Of a stretch of 64,000 bases of DNA, positions 33,756 through 41,440 are shown piece after piece (position 1 is the first letter of the stretch; every line of letters starts with the position of its first letter). The translations under genes were made by a program, and so were the position numbers. This stretch comes from an uncultured Synechococcus sp. (GTDB lineage Bacteria; Cyanobacteriota; Cyanobacteriia; Phormidesmidales; Phormidesmidaceae). The notes under the pieces were generated by a model that saw only the letters and a list, made by a program, of their open reading frames with translations, searched no databases and was not told the origin of the DNA. The stretch covers positions 16,055-80,054 of the forward strand of contig CALDSK010000025.1 in assembly GCA_937911865.1 (NCBI GenBank). The letters are read 5' to 3'.

Positions 33756-35519
33756 TTACCGCCGCTTCGCCCATAGCGCACCGGCCCCCACCAAACCCAT
33801 CAGCGGGAAAATCACTAGTGCCAACAGCATGAGCAAAATCTGTTGCTGTACCGTCATATTCAGCCGTCTGTTCGTTGCTTCCTTAGGGCGAATCGATAGC
33901 GTTGGGCTATCAATTTGGCTGAGCCAGCTGACTGAGTTCAAAAACACATCACCATTCAGCTGCTGATCGAACAGACCATCGGTTGCAAAGCTAGAGTTAC
34001 CGATGACCACCATGCGACTCTCGCGATCGCCTACCGTATCCGCTGAATCTACGGTCTCTTCCTCTGCAAGATCTGCTTCTAGCGCTTCTAGTTCTTCTGT
34101 GTCGGCAGGCGCTTCAGCGACTGGCGCTTCACTGGCCGAGTCTTCCTCACTAGCGGAGTCTTCTTCAGCAGCAGCAGGTTCTTCATTAGTAGATTCTTCA
34201 CCGGCAGATTCTTCAGAAAGCACATCATCCACATCGACAACAGCCGGGCGAGTCAACGCTACACCTAGCGCGAACGGTCCTTCTGGGGCTTTCTCTTCAT
34301 CGACAGTAATATCTGCACCTTCTGCGATAGTCTGCGCGTGGCTATTTTGATTTGTGAACAGCAAAGGCGTCTCTTCTACATTGGAGACTTCTCGAATCTG
34401 TAGCGGTCGAGCGACCGGAAAGAAAGAACGTCCCTGGTTAAACGCTTCTGTAATCGGGTGGTCGCCATAGTCTGTCACCAACGGCGCTGCGGGGCCCAAA
34501 CCAACAAGCTGACCGCCCCCAGAGGTATCTATCACAATGGTCTCTTCAGGGACTACACCCCATTGGCTAAGCATTACCTCTAAGCCAGTCTCTACCTGCG
34601 GATCAATCAAGACAAACAAACTGCCGCCCTGCTCTAGGTAGTCTCGAATCTTGATGACTTCACTATCAAAAAGCTTCTCGCGTGGGCCAGCAATGATGAT
34701 CACATCGGCATCGTCAGGAATATCGCCAGTCTCTGCCAGGTTTAATGGCGAGACCGTAAAGTTTTCACCCTGTAAACGATTGGCAGCTTCAAACAGCCCA
34801 GCCTGCGAGCCGTCAATGGCATACTCGCCATGCCCCTGCAAAAAGTAGGCAACAGCAATATCTTCCTGACTAAGCTGAGCGAGTTTGTTGGTTAGCTGTC
34901 GTTCACTCAACCGTTCCTGTGGATTGGTGCGCTGTACGAGTAGGGTGCGATCGCCCGAAGCCGTCGGGTCGGGGTTTGCCGTTTGCAAAAACACCTCACC
35001 CCCTGTCTCTACACCCAGCTCTTGGGCTAGCTGAGGCTGCGAGTACGGATCGATGTATTCGTAGGTCAAATCGCGATTGAAGCGGCGATAGTTATCTAAT
35101 AGCTGCTGATCGGTAGGATCGGGCGCGGGGCTAAAGATCAAGACGTTAACAGGCTGTTCTAGATCTTCGACGACTTCCTGCGATGCCGGGGACAGGGTAA
35201 GCAGCTGCCCCTCGGTCAGGTCGACACGGCTGTCGTAGCGAGCGCCAAGAAAATTGACCAGAGCCAAAATCAACAGCACAGAAAACACAGACACGGCCGC
35301 GTTTGTTCCAGCCTGCGTAGAACGGCGCTGCCAGAAATAGGTGCTAAAGACATTAAAATCACCTGCCGCGATGCTGGCGACCATCAGCATCAGACCGATT
35401 ACCAGCAATGTCACAGCGACCAGCGTCCAGCCGTTGAGCACACCCACCACTAGGCCAGCGGTTACCAGCATCAGCCCAGGCCAAAGCAAATATTTCACTA
35501 ACGTTTGAGCATTTTTCAT
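33756..35519 (-). CDS. GldG-like auxiliary protein of an ABC transporter
   Basis: The 587-residue protein has two N-terminal membrane segments (LWPGLMLVTAGLVVGVL and the next), a third before FLGARYDSRVDLTEGQLLTLS, a large extracytoplasmic domain and a C-terminal span (ILLMLLALVIFPLMGLVGAG). VDLTEGQLLTLS and the ADVIIIAGPREKLFDSEV region are typical of the GldG/DUF7088 family. In Bacteroidetes GldG works with GldA and GldF in gliding. An acidic Ser/Glu/Ala insert of about 75 residues (around 425-500) interrupts the outer domain. It is 3 bp downstream of the permease gene. Confidence 0.85.
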   Translation of the reverse strand: MKNAQTLVKYLLWPGLMLVTAGLVVGVLNGWTLVAVTLLVIGLMLMVASIAAGDFNVFSTYFWQRRSTQAGTNAAVSVFSVLLILALVNFLGARYDSRVDLTEGQLLTLSPASQEVVEDLEQPVNVLIFSPAPDPTDQQLLDNYRRFNRDLTYEYIDPYSQPQLAQELGVETGGEVFLQTANPDPTASGDRTLLVQRTNPQERLSERQLTNKLAQLSQEDIAVAYFLQGHGEYAIDGSQAGLFEAANRLQGENFTVSPLNLAETGDIPDDADVIIIAGPREKLFDSEVIKIRDYLEQGGSLFVLIDPQVETGLEVMLSQWGVVPEETIVIDTSGGGQLVGLGPAAPLVTDYGDHPITEAFNQGRSFFPVARPLQIREVSNVEETPLLFTNQNSHAQTIAEGADITVDEEKAPEGPFALGVALTRPAVVDVDDVLSEESAGEESTNEEPAAAEEDSASEEDSASEAPVAEAPADTEELEALEADLAEEETVDSADTVGDRESRMVVIGNSSFATDGLFDQQLNGDVFLNSVSWLSQIDSPTLSIRPKEATNRRLNMTVQQQILLMLLALVIFPLMGLVGAGALWAKRR

Positions 35520-35522
35520 GTG

Positions 35523-36323
35523 TCAAGACCGCTGAAAGCGCAAAGTGTCAATGGATTGGGCCGTTAGGAATAAACCCAACAGGATGTAGCTAATAAATAA
35601 AATAAGACCGCTGGTATCAAAGATGCCTTGAGTAAAGTCGGTGTAGTGCGTCAGCATGGACAGGTGGCTGAGTGCTTCGCCAATAGGGCCTGGGAGTGAA
35701 GTTGCGATCGCATCGACCACCCACAGCACTAGCACAACGCCAAAGGTCATCACCGCCGCTAGCACCGTACTGTCCGACAGTGACGAGATAAACATACCGA
35801 GCGCTAGCACGCTGGCCGCCAACAGCAACAAACCAAAGTGCCCCAGCAGTAAAATCGCCGCTGGAAACGTGGGCTCACTCGACCAGAAAGCCACTAGCTC
35901 AACAATCAGCAGGGGTAGCAGCATTGCGCTGTAAAACGTCACCACGCCCAGCAGCTTGCCAAGCGCCACAACCCAGTTGGTCAAAGGAGAGGTCGCCAGT
36001 AGCTCCAGGGTCCCTTGCTTACGCTCTTCTGCATACAGCCCCATGGAGAGCATCGGCAAAATAAACATCGAGAGCGAGCCCAGTAAGTTCAGGTATATCT
36101 TGAGAAACTCATAGGGGACATCCACTGGCTGCGGACTTACGCCCAGCTGATCGGCAGCAGCGACCTGGGCGATCAGGCCATTGGGTGAGAGCAAAATAGT
36201 GACTAGAAACAAACCACCAATCAGCCAGAACACTACTGCAATCACATAGGCAAACGGCGAGCTGAAGTAGCTTTGCAGCTCGCGCCGATAGATAGCGAGC
36301 AGATTGTTCAAAAATATCTTCAT
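35523..36323 (-). CDS. ABC-2 type permease (GldF-like)
   Basis: The 266-residue membrane protein has six predicted spans. It begins NNLLAIYRRELQSYFSSPFAYVIAVVFW, the usual start of ABC-2 exporter permeases of the GldF/NosY type. It also has the conserved cytoplasmic segment MGLYAEERKQGTLELLATSPLTNW, where the ATPase docks. It overlaps the ATPase gene by 4 bp, which implies translational coupling. With that protein it should form the transporter core; the substrate is unknown. Confidence 0.88.
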   Translation of the reverse strand: MKIFLNNLLAIYRRELQSYFSSPFAYVIAVVFWLIGGLFLVTILLSPNGLIAQVAAADQLGVSPQPVDVPYEFLKIYLNLLGSLSMFILPMLSMGLYAEERKQGTLELLATSPLTNWVVALGKLLGVVTFYSAMLLPLLIVELVAFWSSEPTFPAAILLLGHFGLLLLAASVLALGMFISSLSDSTVLAAVMTFGVVLVLWVVDAIATSLPGPIGEALSHLSMLTHYTDFTQGIFDTSGLILFISYILLGLFLTAQSIDTLRFQRS

Positions 36324-37555
36324 TCTGTTTCCTCCGCTGCTGCTTCGGACTCTGTAACGGTCTGCGGGTCTGCGGCCTGCGAGGTAGCATTTCGATCCTG
36401 CTCGAAGAAAGCTGCCGTCGGCGCGCCTTCTTCGTCTAAAACGGGCAAAGGCGCTGTCTCAGCAGAGTCTTTTTTTTCACCTTTGCTTTCGCCGCTGCTT
36501 TCGCCTTCGGAGTCTTCAGGTTTTTGAGACGCCTCAGCCGCTTCAGCAGTTGAATCTGCTGTTGATTCAGCAACCGGCTTTTCGCTGGCGACAGTCTCCG
36601 CATCTACCGCCGCAGTCCCTTCTTCCATCGTCAGATCAATAAAGACATCTTCTAAGCTGGCGCGATTGCGGCTAAGTTCAAACAGCTCTAACCCTTCGTT
36701 GACGACTTGGGCCGCGATCGCACTTCCTAAATCTTCCGCCCCTGTTGTCACCTGGAACCGGGCGTGGCCTGCAGCTAACCCTTCTGTTGACAATAGCTGC
36801 GCATCGCTCACACCCGGCACCGAACTGAGTACCGCTAGCGCTCGCTCTGTTTCTCCACGTAGCTCTAACCGGTATCCACCTTTGCCAGTTAGCCGTTGGA
36901 CTAGGCGTTCTGGGCTATCAGTGGCAACGATTTTGCCTCTTTTGATGATGGTAACGCGATCACACGTCGCACTCACCTCCGGCAAAATATGGGTCGATAA
37001 AATAATTGTATGCTCACCCGCCAGGCTCTTGATCAGGTTGCGCACCTCAATAATCTGTCTGGGGTCTAACCCTACCGTGGGCTCGTCGAGCACGATGACC
37101 GGCGGATTGTGCACAATTGCCTGAGCAATACCCACCCGCTGACGAAAGCCCTTAGACAGCTTGCGAATAATCGTCGTTCGCTTTTCTTGCAAATTGCAGC
37201 GATTAATTGCAGACGTCACCTTCTCTGCCAGCTCACCGGGCGCAACGCCTTTAATTCGCGCAACAAAGTGCAAAAAGCCCTCTACCGTCATCTCCGGATA
37301 CAGCGGCGGTGTCTCGGGCAAATAGCCAATGCTCTGACGCACCGCCATCGACTCTGCGTGCACATCTTTACCGGCAACCCTTGCCGTACCTTCCGTCGCT
37401 GGCAAGTAACCGGTTAAAATCCGCATCGTTGTGGTTTTTCCGGCTCCATTCGGGCCTAAGAACCCCAAAATTTCGCCCGGCTCTACCGTAAACGTCACGT
37501 CTTCAATCGCAACGGTAGAACCGTAAGACTTACTAAGCTGGTCAACTTCAATCAT
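36320..37555 (-). CDS. ABC transporter ATPase (GldA-like) with acidic tail
   Basis: The 411-residue protein has the full ATPase set: Walker A GPNGAGKTT (34-42), signature LSKGFRQRVG (133-142), Walker B VIVLDEPTVGLDP (153-165) and the switch His in ILSTHILPEV. About 310 residues match GldA/NatA-like ATPases. The last 100 (VASEKPVAESTADSTAEAAE and on) are an acidic, disordered Ser/Glu/Ala/Thr extension not found in the standard family. It is the first gene of a four-gene leftward operon that encodes a complete ABC-2 exporter with GldG and DUF4340 partners. Confidence 0.9.
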   Translation of the reverse strand: MIEVDQLSKSYGSTVAIEDVTFTVEPGEILGFLGPNGAGKTTTMRILTGYLPATEGTARVAGKDVHAESMAVRQSIGYLPETPPLYPEMTVEGFLHFVARIKGVAPGELAEKVTSAINRCNLQEKRTTIIRKLSKGFRQRVGIAQAIVHNPPVIVLDEPTVGLDPRQIIEVRNLIKSLAGEHTIILSTHILPEVSATCDRVTIIKRGKIVATDSPERLVQRLTGKGGYRLELRGETERALAVLSSVPGVSDAQLLSTEGLAAGHARFQVTTGAEDLGSAIAAQVVNEGLELFELSRNRASLEDVFIDLTMEEGTAAVDAETVASEKPVAESTADSTAEAAEASQKPEDSEGESSGESKGEKKDSAETAPLPVLDEEGAPTAAFFEQDRNATSQAADPQTVTESEAAAEETE

Positions 37556-37705
37556 GATGTCCCTTTAGTTGCCCTACACTAGAACCGGCACACAAGCGAT
37601 AACCGACAGGCCGGTCACCCGGTAGGCCACGAGCACGAAATTCTAGCACCTACAAGCCAGACTAATATTGCACCTGTTTGCCGATCTGCAAAGTGACACG
37701 AAGCC

Positions 37706-37951
37706 ATGGCCAAGAAAAAATTTCCCCATCTCGTCGGCTCCAAGTGGACAGCTCAGCAAAAAACAATGGGCTGGCGTCATTTTCATGTCACTAACCGCAA
37801 AAATCAAGGATCGCTCGTCTTCGCCGAACTCGTAGCCGCCTGCGATCCAAAAGTTCGCTTCTGGCTAAATGCCAAAGTTCTCAAAAACCGTCAGCTCTGG
37901 GCAGCTGGCTGGCAAACCCTCAATCAAATCCAGGCACTCGCCGACGACTAG
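37706..37951 (+). CDS. TIGR02450-family tryptophan-rich protein
   Basis: The 81-residue soluble protein has five tryptophans in conserved places: GSKWTAQQKTMGWRHFHV, FWLNAKVLKNRQLWAAGW. These match the small Trp-rich TIGR02450 family found in cyanobacteria and some proteobacteria. No function is established. The TAG stop lies at the junction of an 11-bp duplication (37940-37961). Confidence 0.85.
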   Translation: MAKKKFPHLVGSKWTAQQKTMGWRHFHVTNRKNQGSLVFAELVAACDPKVRFWLNAKVLKNRQLWAAGWQTLNQIQALADD

Positions 37952-37961
37952 CCGACGACTA
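37940..37961. repeat. Tandem repeat, 2 x 11 bp, at a stop codon
   Basis: Two identical GCCGACGACTA units overlap the stop of the Trp-rich protein gene. Confidence 0.85.
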
Positions 37962-38252
37962 GACTATCAGAGCAGCGAGAAGGCCGAGACAACGTCCTCG
38001 CTAGACTCCACACATACATAAATCACATACATAAATTAGAAAACTGGGTAAGTCAGCCAGATAACGACTAGAATCGGCTAGATATATTGATGGAGGCGAA
38101 TTACACACCATCAGCTAAAACCCGCCAGCAGGTAGCCAAGCAGTACAACACCCTTTAAGGCACTCTTTAGGAATAGAGCCTGCAACCAGAGAATCGTATT
38201 ACTATGGATAAATACTGTTTGTAGCTGTAAGCTATATCACCTCTGAACCATC
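37952..38252. other. Intergenic region with a 13-bp perfect tandem duplication
   Basis: CACATACATAAAT occurs twice in a row at 38011-38036. A weak hairpin (AGCGAG...CTCGCT) precedes it, without a T-run. No gene was found. The sequence before 38253 probably carries the promoter of the DUF2605 gene. Confidence 0.5.
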
Positions 38253-38699
38253 ATGACTGTTCCGTCTACACCACCAGAGGATGCTAATTTACTCAAGGCA
38301 GTGCTACCTCCACTGCTCAATGACTTTCAGCATTGGTTTGCTCGTACAATCAGCCTGCTAGAGAGCCAAACCATTACCTTTTTAAGCGCTGCTGAGCAAA
38401 CCGACTTACGCGATCGCATTCAGGTAGCACAAAAGCAGGTTAGCGCCTCTCAAGCGCTTGCCTCAGTGACAGACGGGCAAGCTGGTATCGAAATGCCAGT
38501 CGTCATGGGATGGCATAAGCTAGTTCATGAGTGCTGGGGCGTAGCATTAAGGCAAAGAAAAGAAAGCCAGAAAAAAGAAAGCCAAAGCAAAGAGAGTCAA
38601 ACAGAAAAGAATGCCGCTGCTGGTACCTCCCCTCCAGAAAAAGTTTCAGAGCAGCCAGCAGAGAAAATTCCACCCAGCAGCCGACTAGAAGACTATTAG
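38253..38699 (+). CDS. DUF2605 family protein
   Basis: The 148-residue protein is the cyanobacterial DUF2605 type: LLKAVLPPLLNDFQHWFARTI, LLESQTITFLSAAEQTDLRDR and VMGWHKLVHECWGVA are its conserved blocks, mostly helical and without a signal peptide. Function is unknown. The C-terminal third is low-complexity; three tandem 15-bp units (38559-38603) encode KESQK, KESQS and KESQT. It precedes the DUF2973 gene, with which it commonly pairs in cyanobacteria. Confidence 0.8.
   Translation: MTVPSTPPEDANLLKAVLPPLLNDFQHWFARTISLLESQTITFLSAAEQTDLRDRIQVAQKQVSASQALASVTDGQAGIEMPVVMGWHKLVHECWGVALRQRKESQKKESQSKESQTEKNAAAGTSPPEKVSEQPAEKIPPSSRLEDY
38559..38603 (+). repeat. In-frame 3 x 15-bp repeat in the DUF2605 gene
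   Basis: Three 15-bp units encode the five-residue repeat KESQ(K/S/T). Confidence 0.9.
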
Positions 38700-38825
38700 T
38701 ACGCTCATAGCACGCTCAAAACTAACCATATGACAGCAGCCATCTAAGCTACAGCTATCCCAGGTTAAAAACCTTTCACTCCGCGCCCACTTACCACGCC
38801 CACTCAAGTTTTCTCCCTAAGATCT

Positions 38826-39122
38826 ATGCTTCACCTGATATACGTTCTTGCTTTTACCATCTTGGCCGTTATTGCCGTTTCAAATATGATTCGCAACATG
38901 GTGCGCCTAGGAACTCAGGTCCAGCAGCCACCCCGAAAAAATGGCGGAGCGCAGGTCAACCGCCCGGTGCCTCATCCAGAGCTGCTGAACGAAAGTGGCG
39001 ATGTCATCAACGAGCCCCTGCTGGTCATGAGATCTATCTCAATTAAAGATGCCAGAGAAAAGCTCAATGCCCTCTACGAGTCATCTTCAGGGAGTGACGA
39101 GAGCACGTCAGAAGAAGGTTAA
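38826..39122 (+). CDS. DUF2973 family membrane-anchored protein
   Basis: The 98-residue protein begins with one membrane segment (MLHLIYVLAFTILAVIAVSN) followed by MIRNMVRLG, a proline/basic linker, HPELLNESGDVINEPLLVMR and SIKDAREKLNALYESS. These are the DUF2973 landmarks. The soluble part is probably cytoplasmic. Function is unknown. It lies 126 bp after the DUF2605 gene on the same strand. Confidence 0.82.
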   Translation: MLHLIYVLAFTILAVIAVSNMIRNMVRLGTQVQQPPRKNGGAQVNRPVPHPELLNESGDVINEPLLVMRSISIKDAREKLNALYESSSGSDESTSEEG

Positions 39123-39165
39123 AAGAACTACAAAAATTCGACGTCAGAACCACTAGACTAATCTT

Positions 39166-39918
39166 ATGGATTCTGAAACGCCTTCCTCACAACGATCACC
39201 TGCGCCACTACTGGTGCAACAGACAAAACCCCGCAAAATTGTCACGCTAATCCACAAGGAAACGACGATTCCAGGTGTGGTAGGTGAAAAGCTAATAGAG
39301 ATGGGGTACGAGCTCGATATCCGAGCGCCGATTTATGGCGATGTGCTGCCTCAACGCTTCGATGAGTATGCAGCGGCACTTGTCTTTGGTGGGCCCATGA
39401 GTGTGAACGACGATGAGCCCTACTTGCACAAGGAAGCGGCGTGGGTTCGTCAGGTATTAGAGGCTGAGCTGCCCTATCTAGGCATTTGCCTGGGGGCACA
39501 GCTACTGGCCAAGGTATTGGGTGCGAAGGTAGGCCCACATACGAACGCACTAGAAGAGATTGGTTACTATCCTATTTACGCAGCGGCAGAGGGAAAGGCT
39601 TTATTTCCTGAGGTGCTGAGGGCCTATCAATGGCATAAAGAGGGGTTTGAGCTGCCCAAAGGCGCGGTGCTGCTAGCACAGGGTCAAGATTTTCCGAATC
39701 AGGCGTTTCGGTGGGGTGAGCGCGCCTTTGGCCTACAGTTTCATCCAGAAATGACGGCCAGCATGGTCGAGTTTTGGACAGAGCAGGGAGCGGACTTGCT
39801 CGGCGCGCCCAATGCGCAGACCCGCTGTGAGCAAATTGCTGGACATCAAAAATACAGTCAGGACGTCAGCCGCTGGTTGGAAACTTTTTTAAACAATTGG
39901 CTCGCTTCGGGAAACTAG
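39166..39918 (+). CDS. Class I glutamine amidotransferase-like protein
   Basis: The 250-residue protein has the class I glutaminase triad: nucleophile Cys108 in YLGICLGAQLLA, and His193 and Glu195 in LQFHPEM. The fold matches stand-alone GMP-synthase-glutaminase-like proteins (COG0518), which are proposed to hydrolyse gamma-glutamyl bonds or supply ammonia. No synthetase domain is attached. The true substrate is unknown. It lies 43 bp after the DUF2973 gene and could be cotranscribed. Confidence 0.88.
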   Translation: MDSETPSSQRSPAPLLVQQTKPRKIVTLIHKETTIPGVVGEKLIEMGYELDIRAPIYGDVLPQRFDEYAAALVFGGPMSVNDDEPYLHKEAAWVRQVLEAELPYLGICLGAQLLAKVLGAKVGPHTNALEEIGYYPIYAAAEGKALFPEVLRAYQWHKEGFELPKGAVLLAQGQDFPNQAFRWGERAFGLQFHPEMTASMVEFWTEQGADLLGAPNAQTRCEQIAGHQKYSQDVSRWLETFLNNWLASGN

Positions 39919-39967
39919 CCAGCATGATTGATAGCACTGACTAAACTTTACGGATGGACGTTGCCAC

Positions 39968-40960
39968 ATGTTGCAGTCGCTGAGACAAGCCTGGAATCGA
40001 TTAAGCGGGAGAAAGCTGTGGGGTGTTTTATTTGCGATCGCCCTCTCCATCACCGTTCTCTTTCAAGCCTGCGGTGCTAGTACAACCGATAGCGCCACTG
40101 CCTCCGAAGACTCAACCTCAGTCGACGTTCCAGCCTCTGAAATCCCGGTCGCTAGCCAACCCGACGGCAAGACTGACGGAAACATAGATCCCTTACTGCA
40201 AGAACACGAAGGCGACAAGCCCACCGCTACCCCCATCGCTCAAATAGAGCCCACTACACCCGTCACAGGCGAAAGCGTCACCTACGCCACCATAGACGGC
40301 ACCCCAATCACTGGCTACCTGGCTCAACCCACCGATCAGGCTGGAGAAGCCCTACCCGCTATCATTACCATTCACGAATGGTGGGGCCTCAACGAAAATA
40401 TAGAAGCCATGACCCGCCGCCTCGCAGGCGAAGGCTACACCGACTAAGCAGTAGATCTCTACGGCGACGACGTAGCGACCGAACCGACCGCAGCTCGCGA
40501 ACTTATGCGCGGCGTTATGGACAACCCGGCCCCGGCCCAAGACAACATTTTTCAGGCCGCCGAATTTCTTAGAAACGAGTACAGTGCTACGACCTTAGGC
40601 TCTATCGGCTGGTGCTTTGGTGGCAACTGGTCGCTGCGTACAGGCCTGCTACTCACATCCGATCTAGATGCTATGGCTATCTACTACGGCCAGCTTATCC
40701 TAGCGCCCGAAGCCCTCGACGCGCTTGACATGCCTATCATTGGCTTCTTTGGCGCAGACGATAGCTCTATCGCCGTAGATGACGTCAACAACTTTGAAGA
40801 GGTACTCACCGATCTAGGCAAGGATGTTGATATCAATCTGTACCCTGGCGTAGGGCATGCGTTCGCCAACCCCTCTGGTCAGAACTACAACGCAGAAGCC
40901 GCCGAGGATGCCTGGGAAAAAACAACCGCGTTTTTTAGTAATCACTTGAAAGAAAGCTAG
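39968..40960 (+). pseudogene. Dienelactone-hydrolase-like lipoprotein gene interrupted by one in-frame TAA
   Basis: Translation from 39968 gives a lipoprotein signal (LFAIALSITVLFQAC), a linker and the start of a dienelactone-hydrolase domain (IHEWWGLNENIEAMTRRLAG, EGYTD), then TAA at 40445-40447. The same frame continues at once with AVDLYGDDVATEPTAARELM and holds the rest of the domain: nucleophile Cys in GWCFGGNW, Asp in FFGADDS, His in GVGHAF, to 40960. The joined product is 330 residues, normal for the family. Relatives usually have a hydrophobic residue before AVDLYG. All catalytic residues survive, so the break is recent, a sequence error, or read through. Confidence 0.85.
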
Positions 40961-40972
40961 GTTGCACAGCAA

Positions 40973-41197
40973 TTAGGCTACAGCCTGAGCTGAGCGAGGC
41001 TCAGGTAATGAGTCACCCAAGGTATCGTAAGAAATTACTAAGGATTCAATCGCTTCAATGCCTTGTGCAACAGCCTCTTCGTAAGTATCTCCGTGGGTAC
41101 GCCACTGCTGTCCTGGAAAGTCAGGAAGGCCGACAAGAAAGCAGTTATCATCGTCTGACCACTGAATCACCATCTGGTACTTATATTTGCTTGTCAT
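40973..41197 (-). CDS. hicB: HicB-family antitoxin
   Basis: The 74-residue protein has the HicB fold core: YKYQMVIQWSDDDNCFLVGLPDFPG, a partly degraded RNase-H-like strand set, then THGDTYEEAVAQGIEAIESLV. It would bind and block HicA and repress the operon. It is short: no C-terminal DNA-binding helix-turn-helix is visible, as in small cyanobacterial HicBs. It overlaps hicA by 4 bp. The end is 12 bp from the convergent hydrolase gene. Confidence 0.85.
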   Translation of the reverse strand: MTSKYKYQMVIQWSDDDNCFLVGLPDFPGQQWRTHGDTYEEAVAQGIEAIESLVISYDTLGDSLPEPRSAQAVA

Positions 41198-41400
41198 GCT
41201 TGATTACTCTCAACTTCTCTAATAGCTTGCAAAATTGCCTTCTCTTGATACCGTTTAGCATCAGAACTATTCTTACCAGAGACCGTTATTTTGCCTGCAT
41301 ACAGCGGATGGACCCAGTTGGTGTGGCTGCCTTTACCTGGGACTTCTTTAAATCCTCCCTTACGCAGCATTTGCTTTAGCTCTCGAATCTTCTTCGGCAT
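41194..41400 (-). CDS. hicA: HicA-family mRNA interferase toxin
   Basis: From MPKKIRELKQML (41400) the protein has 68 residues. It is a double-stranded-RNA-binding-like fold with GGFKEVPGKGSHTNWVHP, where the His of G-S-H is the expected catalytic residue. HicA cleaves mRNA when free of HicB. An upstream in-frame ATG at 41418 adds MRKVEG; the family usually starts at MPK. hicA comes first and hicB second, with a 4-bp overlap, the common order. Confidence 0.87.
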   Translation of the reverse strand: MPKKIRELKQMLRKGGFKEVPGKGSHTNWVHPLYAGKITVSGKNSSDAKRYQEKAILQAIREVESNQA

Positions 41401-41440
41401 GCCTTCAACTTTCCTCAAATCGTAGCAAAGGGATGCTGTA

